DNA from: Ischnura elegans
Taxonomy: Eukaryota; Arthropoda; Insecta; Odonata; Coenagrionidae
Assembly: GCF_921293095.1 (NCBI RefSeq)
Contig: NC_060254.1
Location: 3,100,001 to 3,164,000 of the forward strand
Reading direction: 5' to 3'
DNA length: 64,000 bases
Shown here piece by piece: positions 10,361 to 22,723 of the stretch (position 1 is its first letter; each line of letters opens with the position of its first letter). A program made the position numbers and the translations under genes. A model generated the notes under the pieces. It was not told where the DNA came from, made no database searches, and was given only the letters and a program-made list of their open reading frames with translations.

Positions 10361-11934
10361 GGGGCCGTATTCTGTAACTCCAAACCGATCGGTGCGGCAC
10401 CGATTCGTCGGGTGCGACGTCACACCGACTCCCGGTAAGAAGTCGTGCGATTCTGTACGAACCCGATCGGTGCGGCACCGACGTGAGGGCGAGAGATCGT
10501 CGGTAGCCGTACCGACAGCAAAAAGGTGTCGGTACGGCCACCGACTGGTGGGTTTCATCAACTCCCCGGTGCGCATTGAACGTTTTATTTTGTTTTTATC
10601 TCATCACCGAGTAAATAATGAAGTTTGCTGCAATGTTATCTTTTTCTTCCCCTTCGAATAGGCCACTATAATTCACTGTGTCAACATCTATATTGATTAT
10701 CTTGACATAAATATAAGATATTGGTTAATAAACATGAGGTTTGCCACTATATAATGACTTTCTCTCATTTATGTTACCACTTTCACTCGCTTGTAATAGG
10801 ATTTCTTTCACTCTATCATCATTTATTTGCTCCTTTGACATAAAAAAGATATTTTTGATTAAATATGAGTTTTGCCGCAATGTTATCACTTTATCTCACT
10901 CTGAATAGGCAACTATTATTTCACTCAATCATCATCTGGCGTTTCTCTCGGCATAGAAATAAGATCTTTTTATTTAAGTATGAAGTTGGCCACAACGGTA
11001 TCACTTTCTTTCATTTGTAACAGGCAACTATATTTCATTTTATCGTCAGCCATTGATTCCCTTGGCGATAAAAGAAGATATTTGTTAATAAGTATGAGGT
11101 TTACCGCAATATTATCATTTTCTCTCACTTGGAATGCGCAACTTAAACATATGTATTTCACCCAATCACAATTTCTTTACTTCCTCGTCATTACACTTCT
11201 TTTAATTACACCCAGTTCCATATTTTTATAACAATTTCCTAACTTGTTCCTCTGATATGACATTTACATTTGCTTTTGAATCCTACGTTCACGTTCCATG
11301 GTATGTTATTTTCGTCTGCTACGGTGCCAATGGCATAACCTTCCGTTGATAACATTTAGACGGAACTTACTTAATGACAACTATATTACCAAATCATGAA
11401 TAAATAGCAATATACGGAACCAATATTTAAAAAAAGAAACTACGATCTCAAGGATAGTTTCAATAATTCATTCCAGCAACAACAATCTCCATCACATACA
11501 AACTTTATTGTGATGTCGTGATATTGTTTCCTTCGATTCTGTAGGTACAGCATTACTACCACACATTATATAAGCATTGTTAACAACTTATCCAATATCG
11601 TTTCTCTTAATCTAGCAATAAGTCGTAATTTCCGCAAATAAAAAGATTGAGAATGACGACAACAAACTGTGCCAATGAGTCTTCACTTGTTTTTACCCTT
11701 CTTTCATTGGTGGAGACACGTTAGATGACTTCTAACTTCGGATATATTCGGATTTTCCTTGTTTGAGAAGGAGGGGGAACCGTACCGACTGGTTTGATAC
11801 CGACGACCATACTGAATCGCTGAATTAGCCGTCGTCGGTATGGAAACCGTCGTCGGTACGGAATGATGTGCTGTCGCTTGGCTGGGAAGGGAAACCGACC
11901 GGTGCGGTACCGACGAAATACAGAATACGGCCCC
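10361..11934. mobile_element. 1.57-kb terminal-inverted-repeat DNA element (non-autonomous)
   Basis: The left end GGGGCCGTATTCTGTA is mirrored by the right end TACAGAATACGGCCCC, a perfect 16-bp terminal inverted repeat. Within both subterminal regions there are many copies of short GC-rich words such as ACCGATCGGTGCGG and CGTCGGTACGG, in both orientations, a possible transposase-binding array. The middle is AT-rich and carries about five tandem units of roughly 115 bp. No transposase is encoded. I cannot define a target duplication with confidence, so the superfamily (Harbinger/ISL2EU-like or another) is undecided. Confidence 0.8.
10615..11200. repeat. Five imperfect ~115-bp tandem units inside the TIR element
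   Basis: Units start at about 10618, 10733, 10865, 10980 and 11094. Each carries a variant of ATGAGGTTTGCCGCAATG, then TATCACTTTCTCTCACTT, then AGGCAACTAT, and ends with AAGATATTTTTTATTAA-like sequence. The second unit is longer (about 132 bp). The repeats are diverged and have no coding potential. Confidence 0.75.
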
Positions 11935-12020
11935 AGTGCCAGTTGCCGGCAAGCTAAATTTCGCGCGCAAGACGTGGCAACGCAGCTTTCGTTCGCTCCT
12001 GCGTATTTTAAATGCCCATA

Positions 12021-13573
12021 TCTTTCTTATATATAAAAATGAATCGCAAAATGTGTTGGTAAGCGCATAACTCAACAACGCCTGGACCAATTTCGCCAAT
12101 TCTTTTTTTAATTTGTTAGTTGAAGTCCAAGGATGGTTCTTACGGCGAGAAAAAATCGAATATATGCCGGGAAAACCCTAAAAACAGCCCTTTTCTTTTT
12201 CACATACAAACGTTTTCTAACTAAAACGTAGAATCAATTTGAGCTTTATTGCTATTATATAAAGTTCATATTAAATTACAAGCACTCACTGTTATCTAAG
12301 AAATGTAGGTGTGTTCCTAACGTCAAAAAGTAAATTTGCACTTTCTTACCGCTATACAAAGTTCAAATTCAATCATATCTATCAAAACAGTGTGCGTGTG
12401 TGCGTTGGAGCACAGAATACGTCGTTGGAGGATTTAATGTCGCGTTCCGAAACTAAAAAAAAGTGATCGCGGACCCGACCAAATTGAATAGTCACAAAAT
12501 ATAATAATAACAACTTGGTTGGATTCGCGATATTATTTCTTTTGTTTTACTTTCGGCAGGCGACATAAAAAATAAAACATTGGTATGGCTTTAAAGGATT
12601 TGACTTCAAGTCATATCAGATTTTAAAAAAAACAAATTAAAAAAACAACTGTCAATGTCGATTTGCCGCCTTTGCCGGTGTTGTTTTTCTTGGATTTTCT
12701 GTTATACTCTACTGAGTGTGCTTTTGTTTTGTTTGCAGTGTTTTGTTATCTACCTATGAAAAAAAAGTTATTGCATGTGACACAATATTTTAATAATGCC
12801 TCCTATAAGACGAGGCAATTTAAGTAGAAGAACACGAAATGCTACAAACCAAGCTAATTACCGATCTAATCGTACTGCACAAGAACGTGACGACCGAAAT
12901 GAACATGAAAGAATTAGGATATCACAAACACGTGAAGCGCGAGCACGAATTTCAAGTAATAATCGCGCAAATTTGAATCGAGCTGCTTTCAGTTACGATG
13001 TGTCAATTGACTACAGTAACTACCAATGTGTTGTTATTGGTTCTATGAACTCGGTTTGCTCACATCGTAAAGCATTAAAATACAAAAACGAAGCCAATGG
13101 ATTGTGTTGCGCAAATGGTAAAGTGAAATTAATACCATTGAATCCACCACCAGAGCCATTGTACTCATTGGTTTCAGGAATAGGAACAGATTCCATACAC
13201 TTTTTGAAAAATATCCAACAATATAACAATTGCTTTCAAATGACTTCATTTGGGGCAACAAATGTAGTTCGGGAAAATTTTATGCCAACTTTCAAGGTAT
13301 GTATTAAAGCAGTTAATCATAATTATTTTAGCGAAACTACAATGAAAATAGAACTGATTTTTTTTGTTAATAATTATGATTTACATGATTAAAATTACTT
13401 ACTTTTAAATGCTTATAGTGTTTTATTTAATTATTTTTAATTCACACCGAATTATTACCAGGGTGACGGTTCTGTTCAGGATAATTTTTTGCAAAGAATA
13501 TAAAAAAGGTAGGAACAAAACACTGCCACATTACAAATTTTTTTGACAGGACGAAGTCTGTCGGGTCAGCTAG
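12021..13573 (+). mobile_element. Helitron (5' TC to 3' CTAG), non-autonomous
   Basis: The 5' end begins TCTTTCTTATATATAAAAAT directly after an A, followed by CTCAACAACGCCTGGACCAATTT, which resembles 5' ends of many insect Helitrons. The 3' end has a short hairpin (GACAG...CTGTC, 13545-13562) followed by GGGTCAGCTAG, with a T next: the CTRR/T signature of a Helitron inserted between A and T. Inside is only the N-terminal part of the Rep-helicase gene (12796-13305). The element therefore could move only with help from a complete relative. Confidence 0.85.
12796..13392 (+). pseudogene. Helitron Rep-helicase N-terminal fragment
   Basis: A 198-codon open frame. Residues 1-70 are Arg/Asn/Gln-rich. 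The region from about residue 90 has Cys/His residues and the block GLCCANGKVKL, then PPPEPLYSLVSG, then HFLKNIQQYNNCFQMTSFGA, which is the conserved segment at the N-terminus of Helitron RepHel proteins ahead of the HUH replication domain. After FMPTFK the conserved sequence stops and the frame runs into AT-rich noncoding sequence. The HUH nuclease and helicase domains are absent, so it is a truncated gene carried inside a deletion derivative. Confidence 0.82.
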
Positions 13574-13631
13574 TATAATATAAATACTGCCAAAAAATCA
13601 TGTATTTTTGGATCATAGAAAACTTTCAAAT

Positions 13632-16155
13632 AAGTTAATAAATAAATAAATAAACTTTATTGGCTCCAGGAATCCTTTCTTTTGGAGCCTAAATAAGTAC
13701 ATAATCATAAACACTCAGACTGAGAAGACTAACATAAAAAAAGAAGAAATTATGAAACACTCAACCAACCAACTCAAACAACCACCTTTATACAGATTTC
13801 CAAAAACATGAAACAAAATCAAAACCATACATAAAACATACAAAACCATAAATTGCAAGTTGCGGACGCTTATATAATTCAGGTATCATAAAAATAGAAA
13901 GAAAACAAAGACTTTTTGAAATTATTGATTGTTGAGATATTTTTTAACTCTTGAGGAATCGAATTTCATACATGACATGAATTAATATAAGATGAATTTT
14001 GGTACATGGTTGTTTTATGAATAGGTACAATTAATTTATTTTTATTTCTTGTAAATCTTGTTTTTTCATTAAGTTATCTATGTAAGGCTGAAAAATGTAA
14101 CAAGGAGTTTCAGTTTTTAAAATTTTATACATAAAGAGACCCATTTGAAATTTTCTTCCTTTTTCAATTTTTAAAATTTTTAATTCCTCATAATATGGAG
14201 TGATATGCTCATAATATGCGATGTTACACACATAACGCAAGATACAATTTTGTATTTTCTGTAATTTAGATATCTGACATTTATTAATGTTCGACATCAC
14301 CAAAGAACAGTAATCAATATGAGGAATCAACAAAGAATTCACTAGTTTGAGTCTCAATGGTATAGGCATTAGGTTACGGAAGCATTTAAACTGGTGCAAA
14401 GATTTAATAACCTTATTAGAGATGCATGCTATGTGTTCGTCCCAAGTTAGTGTTTTATTTAGAATAACGCCTAAATTCTTAACATTTTCAGAATAATCTA
14501 TTTCTACGTCATTTACTTGAATTTTAGGCAGTGAGCCGATGTTTATGAAAGACAAGACCTTGTCACTGCCTATTATAATGCTCTTTGTTTTCTGTGAGTT
14601 TATTTTCAGACAATTTTTAGACGCCCATTCACATATAATTGAGATGTCTTCGTTAACTTGAGCAATGGCGCTAGAGATCGCATTGCGATCGCAGTCAATA
14701 TAGATCTGCAAGTCGTCAGTGTATAGATGGTACTTACAATGACGTATCTTATTTGGGAGGTCCTGAATGTAAATGACAAAGAGCAATGGCCCCAGTATTG
14801 ACCCTTGGGGGACCCCATGTTCGACAGGTAGTAATTCAGAATGTACATTGTTTTTCCGATCATTCACCGCCTGGAAACGTTGACTCAAGTAAGAACGGGA
14901 CCATTGTAAAACAGAAGTAGATATTTTCAAATTAGATAGTCTTCTTAAAAGTATACTGTGGCTAACACAATCAAAAGCTTTACTAAAGTCGAAGAGTACC
15001 AATATTGCTATTTTCTGCTTATCCATTGAAAGTCTTATGTCATCTGTTATTTTAATCAATGCTGTTTGAGTACTATAACCTTTGCGAAACCCAGACTGAA
15101 AATTATTTAAAAAATTATTTTTAGACAGATGTTCAGTAACACAATTAAACACGAATCTTTCAAGAGGTTTTGATAAGGCACACAGTATTGCAATAGGGCG
15201 GTAGTCACACATTTCCACAGGATTGGGCTTCTTTTTAATTGGTTGAATGAGAGCAGATTTCCACAAGGAGGGGAAGTTAGAGTAATCTAACGAGCAATTA
15301 TAAATTGAAAGCAAAATTGGAAGAGATAGATGAAGAATCTTTTTAATTACCTTAATACTGATTTCATATACCCCCGTAGAGTTTGAATTTACCATTGAAA
15401 TGTATTTTAATAGTAGATCGGGGGTAAAATGAGGGAAATAAAGATTTTCATCGCTGAATTCACGCTCAATGCAAGCATTGACATCGAGACGCTCTTCCTC
15501 GTCTATACAATCAGACGATGTGGAACTAGTTAGAAAATAGGTATTAAGTTCATTGAGGGGGAAATTAATAATGGTGGGTTCATTTCTGGAATTTCCGAGA
15601 CCCAATCTTTTAATTTCTTGCCACAGAGAACGAGCGTCATGTTTATCTGATAAGCAAGAAAAGAAGTAGTTAACTTTTGCATTATGATGCATTTGCTTCA
15701 CTTTATTTCGGGAGACTTTATATTCATTGTATTTTTGAGCAGACCGAGTTCTTCGAAAGTGCCTACGTAAAGAATCTCTGTGACTCATGGCGTTTTCTAT
15801 TTCTTGAGAGAGCCAGGGACATGGGTTACGTCTTAATTTTATTTTTTTAATGGGAGCGTGTCTATCTAAAAGACAAGTAAGGTGGGAATTGAATATTGCT
15901 ACTTTTTCATTGACATCACGCGTTAAAAAGAAATCCTCCCATGATAGACCGTTCCAGTCCATTTCAAACATAATGTAATCAAGTTTAGCCAAATCCCGGA
16001 AAGAGATTTCAGGAGGCTTATTTGGTGTCGGGTTGAAAATATAGTTCACATACACTTAGTCATGCTCTGATAGAAAGTTCACAGATTCTTGACCAAAGTC
16101 ATCTAATTTCCTGGCATCGTCAACAATGATTAGGTCAAGCAAAGTTAAGAAGTGT
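13632..16155 (-). mobile_element. Jockey/CR1-type LINE, 5'-truncated
   Basis: On the minus strand the element starts within the last part of the endonuclease domain (about 16147), continues through a full reverse transcriptase and ends in a 3' UTR with GGCTCCAATAAAG-like sequence and a short (TTTA/AATA)n tail at 13636-13656. This 3' tail and the 5' truncation are typical of LINE insertion by target-primed reverse transcription. It abuts a Penelope-like fragment on its right. No clear target duplication was identified. Confidence 0.8.
14034..16147 (-). pseudogene. LINE ORF2: endonuclease end plus reverse transcriptase
   Basis: The minus-strand frame is open for 674 codons (16055 to 14034). 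A TAA at 16056-16058 separates it from about 30 upstream in-frame residues (LLDLIIVDDARK...LSEHD) that match the end of an apurinic-type endonuclease domain, so the original protein was longer. In the reverse transcriptase I see motif A FDFSKAFD, the block GVPQGSILGPLLF, and the catalytic motif C as YTDD instead of the usual YADD, followed by LKINSQKTK and VKNLGVILN. The C-terminal 150 residues match the usual thumb/tail region. The stop and missing endonuclease make it inactive, but the long open frame suggests a fairly recent insertion. Confidence 0.85.
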
Positions 16156-16159
16156 TTCT

Positions 16160-17090
16160 ATCAATTTTATTTTTTATTTCGGGGTAAACTGTAGGACTAG
16201 ATGGTGTTTAACTATTTTTGTTATTTTACAGCAAAATATGCGTTTAAAAATACGCAAAAGCCATTTTATTAATCTACATTTACGGTTGCAACTTAATGTG
16301 GAAGATGAATGTTGTAGACGTTGTAGTTTTCCCTAGGTTGAGTTACAAAGTTCATGAAGTTGACAAAACGGCTAATTGTATGGTGCGCGGACTCATTGAT
16401 TGCACTCGCGTGTCTAAATTTTTGAATTTTTCATAAAACAGAAAATAAATCGAAATTGAAAATAAAATATCCTTAAAAATGACGTATTATTCATTGTCAT
16501 GGCATGCACTGAAGTCCAGATATAAATTTTCAAAGTACAGCGGCACATCATTTTGACGCCGACAGTATTCAGGCGCCCGTTGATTTGAATTCCACTGTTG
16601 AAAGAGCCGTTTGAATGGTGAAACAAAAGGATAGCCGTCCTCCCCATTGAAGTTATTTTCATGACTCGCTATTTCTATCGCCTTCCTTATCAGCCGAGGG
16701 AAATATTTACTCTCTCTGGCGATGATTTTTTATTCTTGGAATGGTATGGCGTGCCCAGGTTCCGACCATGCATGCTCTTTAACCGCAGAAAGGCGAAAAT
16801 TCTTTTCGGTAGCCTCGCGATGTTCATCTATTCGGCATTTCATCTCGATGTTTTCCCGATGTATGATTGGCCACAGGAGCACATTACTTTGTACACCCCT
16901 TCGTAGATATCTGATGGGTGACGATCTTCTTCACTCCGGAGGAAGCTTTTGAATCTCGTCGAAACGTCGTGTTTCGCGAGAACTCTAGCGATTCTCTCCG
17001 AAGTTCCTGCAACGTAATCGTAAGTATCAGTTTAATCACCGCTGAAGCCTCCGTAATAAAAACCGATAATGCTAACCAAAAATTTATGGC
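16160..17090 (-). mobile_element. Penelope-like element: GIY-YIG domain remnant, C-terminus and 3' UTR
   Basis: Reading leftwards on the minus strand: GTSERIARVLAKHDVSTRF near 17010, then GVYKVMCSCGQSYIGKTSR (16845-16905), which is a GIY-YIG nuclease motif of Penelope type, then CRIDEHREAT and AVKEHAW, then SKYFPRLIRKAIEIA, NNFNGEDGYP, and the terminal NDVPLYFENLYLDFSACHDNE stop at about 16510. The last 340 bases are the 3' UTR shared with 10144-10340 and 25060-25447. One frameshift after the GIY-YIG motif breaks the frame, and the reverse transcriptase is missing. It is therefore a dead, 5'-truncated copy of a nuclease-bearing PLE. Confidence 0.82.
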
Positions 17091-18100
17091 AATATAAGCC
17101 AATCTCCTTCCGTACGTATTGGAACCTCTCCTATTTGAGCAGTGACATCGGAAGCGACCGATTAATTTTCGCCATCGGAAGTCGATGACGCGAAAATCGA
17201 ATGTCCAACATATTCCTCCTCCTCGCTTGCCCCTGCCTCGTCCTTCTCACGGAATTGCAATTCGCTGAAGGGCTTGGAGCTCGCTAAAAAAATCTGGACG
17301 CTCGTGCGATAAGAGGGTTTTGGATGGAATTTTTACGGCGGACAAGAGTGGTTTCGGAGCTGCGTGGGGTTGAATGCTTTATCCGCGGAGTGTGGTAGTG
17401 ACAGGAATCGCCACCAGGGCCGCGCTGAGGGGCGATTGAAGATGCGGTCTAGAATGAGGAATCAACCAAACAGCCGCTGGGTTTTTTCGAGGAGTTGTCA
17501 GTCGATTTATTTTTAAAAAGTCGCCATTGGTTTTTTCCGCAGCTTCGATTAATTGGAGTGGCCGCGTCCCATCGTTTCCCATATTCTCTCCTCCTTCTCT
17601 CCTCCTTCTCTCCTCCTCCTCTCCTCCTTCTCTCCTCCTTCTCTCCCATCCCTCCTCGTGCTGCTCGCTTTTTTATACTCATTTTCGGCTTCGGATCCTT
17701 TACTATTATTTTTTATTTCCTTTATGCGTTCTGCTACAGAAAAAAAACCAAGAAGAATGGCTTGCGTTTCGAGGGCCCTTCACGATTTATCCCATTCACG
17801 GTCTCGGGCTCGTCGACTGAAAATTCTTCGGCCAAACTTCTTTTTTTACGTGAATGGGAAAAACCGCGAAAAAACGTAACTTTGGGGGATAGCGATATTA
17901 ATTCTTAACTTCATTTCCATAGGTTGTGAGTTAATTCCGATGCTCTCAGATAAGTACAAACTTCGACCTTTGACGACAATGAACGAACATCGGTTCAGCG
18001 TTCAGGTTCAGTTTTTAGGCATTGTGCATCGATACAGTACGCCGCTAGCCGCCTCATTCGGAGTTTGGTGGAGGTGTTATGATACCCTAGATTTACCCCT
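17091..18100. other. No gene; CT-rich microsatellite
   Basis: A (CTCCTTCT/CTCCTC)n pyrimidine tract runs from 17583 to about 17650. Several overlapping open frames across it are low-complexity artefacts. The segment 18030-18080 (AGCCGCCTCATTCGGAGTTTGGTGGAGG) resembles parts of repeats near 31200 and 33740. Confidence 0.5.
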
Positions 18101-18171
18101 ATACATTCCAAAATATTAAGGTGTGTGCTGGTAAAAAGAAAAAATACTAAAAGTAAGACTTCGTTGAAATA

Positions 18172-19044
18172 CTAGAGTTCATTGAAATCCAAGAAATATT
18201 TAAATGTCAACAATGGCAATTCTTTGAAATCAGAACTTTTCAAAAAGTGATTATGCCTATTTTTCTTAAACTTATTACAATGGTAGTCTGGTGTCTTACC
18301 AGATTCTGCTGACTTACACACTTTAGAAATGTGATTTCTCTTACCACATTTATGGCACACAACACCAAACAACCTGCACTGCTTACTTCATTGGCCATAC
18401 TGCCCACAGCACAAACACTGCACTCTCTCTAACCTTGACCTCCGGTTTACTCCGCACCCATCCTTCGTCTGTGGACGTTGTTGTGCTGCCATCCGCTGGA
18501 CTCGGCCGCTCCTGTCGTTGACCGTCAGCGTCGCTGCATCCTTCTCCGCCGCCTCCACCGAGCAGACGATTTTCACTGCCTGGTCGTAGGTTAGGGCTGC
18601 CTCTCCCAGTAATCTCTGCTTGGTTGATTCGCTTCTGATACCGCTCACCAATCGGTCTCTGAGGTAGTCATTAAGAGCCGCGCCAAACTCGCAGTAGGTG
18701 GATAACTTTTTGAGACTGGCGATGTACTCTGCTGTGGATTCGCCATCATGCTGATTCCTCTTACTAAACTTATATCGCTCGGCAATGAACGATGGCTTAG
18801 GATACATGTGTTCCTGAATCAACTTCACTAACTCGTTAAAAGTTTTTGAAGACGGTTTTGTAGGCGTACATAGATCCCGCAATAAACTATAAGTTTTCAC
18901 ACCTACGACAGTTAGTAGTGTGCTCACTTTTTTTTCATCTGCTACATTATTGCAGTCCACAAATAGTTCAAAACGCTCAATATAAGAGTCCCAACTTTCC
19001 ACGCAGTTATCGAATTCACCAATTCCGCCGATAATACCTGACAT
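18172..19044 (-). pseudogene. Gypsy-type Gag with two zinc knuckles, truncated
   Basis: The minus-strand frame starts MSGIIGGIGEFD and encodes a retrotransposon Gag (capsid-like region with FNELVKLIQEHMYPKPSFIAER and LRDRLVSGIRSESTKQRLL). It is followed by a basic linker and two CCHC zinc knuckles: CLCCGQYGQ-stop-SKQC and CHKCGKRNHISKVC. The TGA at 18385-18387 sits inside the first knuckle, in the same frame. The frame ends soon after the second knuckle and no protease follows. This resembles mag-lineage or K02A2.6-like gypsy elements. It is an inactive relic. Confidence 0.82.
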
Positions 19045-19260
19045 AATTGCTCCTTTTCTAAATGAATAACGGCGTGATATTCACCGTTACCTGTTTAGAC
19101 ATCAAAATGTTCAGATTTTGAGTCCACACGTGGTGCATGGTAATGATACAACTTCCTTCCGTTTTAATTTTCGTAAAAAAAACTAACCCCGTACAATCGA
19201 ACTGGTTGCATTGCACACACGGGTTGTAATTAATTTTACGGTATTATACGAAACTATCCC

Positions 19261-19273
19261 ATCCTCGTCGCCA
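19261..19273 (-). promoter_or_regulatory. Primer-binding site of the gypsy-like element
   Basis: Just inside the LTR the minus strand reads TGGCGACGAGGAT, a typical tRNA primer-binding site sequence for this retrotransposon group. Its position between the LTR end and the gag leader supports the LTR boundary. Confidence 0.65.
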
Positions 19274-19275
19274 AT

Positions 19276-19461
19276 TGTAACGTACAGGCCTTGAGGGATG
19301 GATAATTAAAATTTCAGTAAACTGCGTTTCGTAAGAGGCACACAAAGACTGCCGTTGACTCAGCCGGTTTTTTCCAGCCTTGCTTTACATCCAGGGACTT
19401 AACATCCGAGGAAGTGGCGCGAATGTTGGCCAATCACATTTATTCATTTTCATACATTACA
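19276..19461 (-). repeat. 5' LTR, 186 bp
   Basis: The segment begins TGTAATGTATG and ends GTACGTTACA on the minus strand, with the TG...CA ends expected of an LTR, and is followed by the primer-binding site. The length is short for an LTR, and only one copy is present. Confidence 0.6.
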
Positions 19462-22400
19462 ATATCGTGAGTTTGAGATCAATATTATGCCTTCAAAACA
19501 GATCGGTCGAACGGTAATGATGGTCAACCTGATGGAAGTCCATTCCTTTTATTTACATTTACTCTGAGATAATTAGATGCTTTCTGCCTCAACTATGAGG
19601 AAATCCAAGGTTAATTTGAAAATTTAACTCTGCACACGAAATTCGCGAAAAATGTTCCGTTAATGCGCAACCGGTTTCGTCGAGCAACGAACAGCATGAG
19701 GCATACGATAGGAATCTATTATTCCTCATAACCAAGTCGTCCAATGTGACAATGTGTCAACGAGTAAAAAACTGGGATTAAGAGTTTTGCGCAGGCGCAG
19801 ATATTTAGGCTTGAGTTTTAATACGTGCCCATAGAATGCTTGGTAGGCTTAGACTCTTTATGACGCAACATACCTTTGTTTTGCTGATGCGTCTCTCCAT
19901 CACATAATCTGTAAAATCTTACGTAAAATCCGTTTTTAAGACATGACAGTCAAACTTGAGTAGTATTCGTGTGTGCTGAAGTGCACGCTATGATATCTGA
20001 CGAAATTGACACCAAGGATCGGCCAAATTACGTCATACCGCTCGCGGCCATTCTAGGTAAAAGCTGAAATTTCTCTGGATGTGAATTTTTCTCCCCAATA
20101 AAACTTCATTTTCAGGTTAATTGTTCCAAAATATTAAAAGCAGAAAAATCTCAGCGCCATTGGTCGGAAAATAACGGATCTGTATCCTATCTGTATCCGT
20201 AAACTTGATGATGTCCATTGTTGGACGAAACCGGTCGCACATTTAAGGAACATTTTACCAGAAAATCGTGCACGAAGTCTAATTCTCAAATATTATACTC
20301 CTATAGAGTAATCTTCTTGGAAGTTTAACGTTTTCGCGAATTCGCAAATGGAATTCAAGCGTTGATTTGCAGAATTGTGCGTTACGTGCACAACCGGGTC
20401 CTCTACCAGCATTCTGACCTCCCTGCAAAGTCTGAAAAGGCTGCGGGAATTCTTTCTTGCACGGCGAAATACATTATTACAAGAGCAGCAAGTTATGCAG
20501 GGAAATTCCTTCCTCTTGCCTTCTTTACCGTGAATTAATTAACGAAAGGCAGACTTTTAAATCGCAAAATGGACGAGAAACCAAACGGAAAACCAAACCT
20601 TCTACGCGGTTGTTTTTGACCTTAAAAACGAAGGAAGATGGAAATATTTTTCTATGTAGAGTGAACGGTATGTTGAAAGGAAATGAAAAAAAATCTGAAG
20701 GCAGCGCGAGCGAACGCGGGCGAAGTTGAAGTGTCGAACTGCGTAGGGAAAGCATTGGACGAGGGATTCAAGGAAGAAAAAAGAATGGAGAACTCTTCCC
20801 CAGTCTCTCTCGAGGAACGTGGAGGCTTAGAATGCTCAATTGAATCTCCTTTTTCGACGTGAATATCCATTCCAAGGATAATAGCGCGAGTAGAGCAAGT
20901 CGATCTGTATCATTACCCACTTACACATATAGGGATCAATCCATTTCAAATCACCCAGGCAATGTTGCTCGACAATTTTGATTATCCTGATTTTTTATCA
21001 TTGGTTCCCTACATGTAGACAATCACCAAACAGCATTTGAAAAATTTACAAGCCATACTTTTTTTGGCAGCCATTTTTAAAAGGGCGGCTGGTCAAATTT
21101 TGATGAAAAACGTGGTTTAATTTCGAAGCTATTTTAAAAGGTATAAAAAAAATTTAAAAACCAGTGTGTTTATAATGAATAGAACTTTTGATAATCATTT
21201 TTTAAATTTTTTGTCGCAAAATACAGTCAGTCAAAATCTTTCCGCAAAAACTCGGGAAAAAATTGTCAATTCTAACTTTTTAACGCCATAATTGTTTATG
21301 AAGGAAACGAGACTCACTAATAAAATGTTATTTCTGGGTTGAAAAGTTTAAAATCTACTTGTGGTATATGTTTTAGCACTGAGAATGCATTCCATCTTTT
21401 TCTAGAGCTTGTGAAACGATGCCGAAAGCCTTTCAGCGTGGATTTTTGCAGGTCAACATTTAAAAAGGGACTGAAGGTAAACAAGTGAAAATTTTACAGA
21501 ATGTTCGTTATACACGCATAAATATCTCTCAAATACATTATGACTGAGACTACACTGCATTTAGAGTAGTGGATCAGTGAATTTTAATAAAAATCCAACC
21601 ACACTCCTGCAGTGAAAACTAAGGCTCGTCCAGTGCAAGTTAGCACACAGGTGCTTGATTAAATAATTACTCAAACAATGAGTTTTGCTCAAACCATAAA
21701 AATTACATTTTAAGTTACATTTATAATGAAAATTGATTTAAAAATAGAAATAGTTTGCATGGTCTGCATTGTGAGCCCCATCTGTTGTAACCACAACGCG
21801 CTTGCGGGAGTAAGCTGCAGTGCAAAATGGATGCCTCTAAAATCGCAGCTGTAGTCGAAATAACCCCAATCCACTTGGTTATAATTGATTTAAATCGTAT
21901 TATAGTTACATACTCCATGGTCAAATATGTGGGTTTGCGTTCATGGAATTTTTTTTTATATGGCCCGAAGACATGGCTGGTGAGGGGCGCTTACAATGGC
22001 CTTAAATTATTTTCCTAAAGGTGATTGGCCGCGAAATATCCGCTATCAAAGTGACAATTATCCTCTGACCAAGAACCTTGTACTCCTATTTTAGCCGCAG
22101 AACAAAGAATCCGTACCTGAAAAAAGCAACTTGGTCAGACTCGAACAAACACAAATGTTTAAGGTAACTCTTCAATCTTATCTAGGTTGTATTTATTAAT
22201 TAAGCATTAAAAGAAGGTTTTTTTCAAATGGTATAGTATTTTGGAATGCCGCCGAGCCCTAAATTTAAAAAATCGAACAGTACCATTTCCCTTATTATTC
22301 CAAATATAAGAATCAATAGAAAGACCAAAACTGACCAAATGTACGAGTTTTATAACTAACACTTGATTTTTTTCATGAAAAATAATGCTTATTAGTAGTA

Positions 22401-22723
22401 TAATAATGGCAAATGAGTATAAAATATTATAATGAAAGTCTTAAAAAAAATGGAGATTAAATTAATTTGCGCCATTATTGGGAAGTGATTCATGTTGCAA
22501 TGACTACCGATATTATTACCTATATCTTGCCTCATGAGGAAGAGAAATTAATAGGTTAGTTTCACGTAAAACCATTGAAAACAATCGCATCGCGATACAA
22601 TCATGGAGGGTCCTATAATTGGAATAACTACGAAACACGTAAGTAAGGTTGTAACGGAGTTATATTCCACTTGCTGAATTAATTTAGTGCGATAGGTCAG
22701 AATGAAGGCACTTCATCAGAATA
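19462..22723. other. No host gene; old inverted Penelope-like termini
   Basis: The segments 19615-19700 and 20215-20300 are diverged inverted copies (both contain a CGAAACCGGT / ACCGGTTTCG word and a GGAACATTTT word), probably an old PLE terminal pair. The remainder, 20320-22720, is AT-rich with only chance frames. Confidence 0.5.
20204..20231 (+). ncRNA. Hammerhead-like core motif
   Basis: The + strand reads CTTGATGA, T, then a perfect stem GTCCA/TGGAC with a TTGT loop, then GAAAC. It has the same layout as the motifs at 1869-1894 and 51819-51844: a CUGAUGA-like box, one extra T, a 5-bp stem and GAAAC. The first box has a C-to-T change (TTGATGA), so activity is unlikely. It marks a Penelope-like terminal repeat. 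Confidence 0.35.

Larger units (their letters stand above)
18100..19461 (-). mobile_element. Ty3/gypsy-like LTR retrotransposon, 5' part only
   Basis: On the minus strand the order is LTR (19461-19276), primer-binding site, leader, and gag (19044-18172). The element then stops near 18100, before protease or reverse transcriptase. No second LTR is present in the flank, so the copy is 3'-truncated. Confidence 0.72.

Noticed and set aside
17495-17908. Overlapping + strand frames across the CT-rich tract
   Set aside because: Frames through a (CTCCTT)n microsatellite are open by composition, not by coding.
19615-20310. Fifth fold-back element with a 14-bp target duplication
   Set aside because: The arms are inverted and a hammerhead-like core is present, but I found no matching 14-mer at the expected positions.
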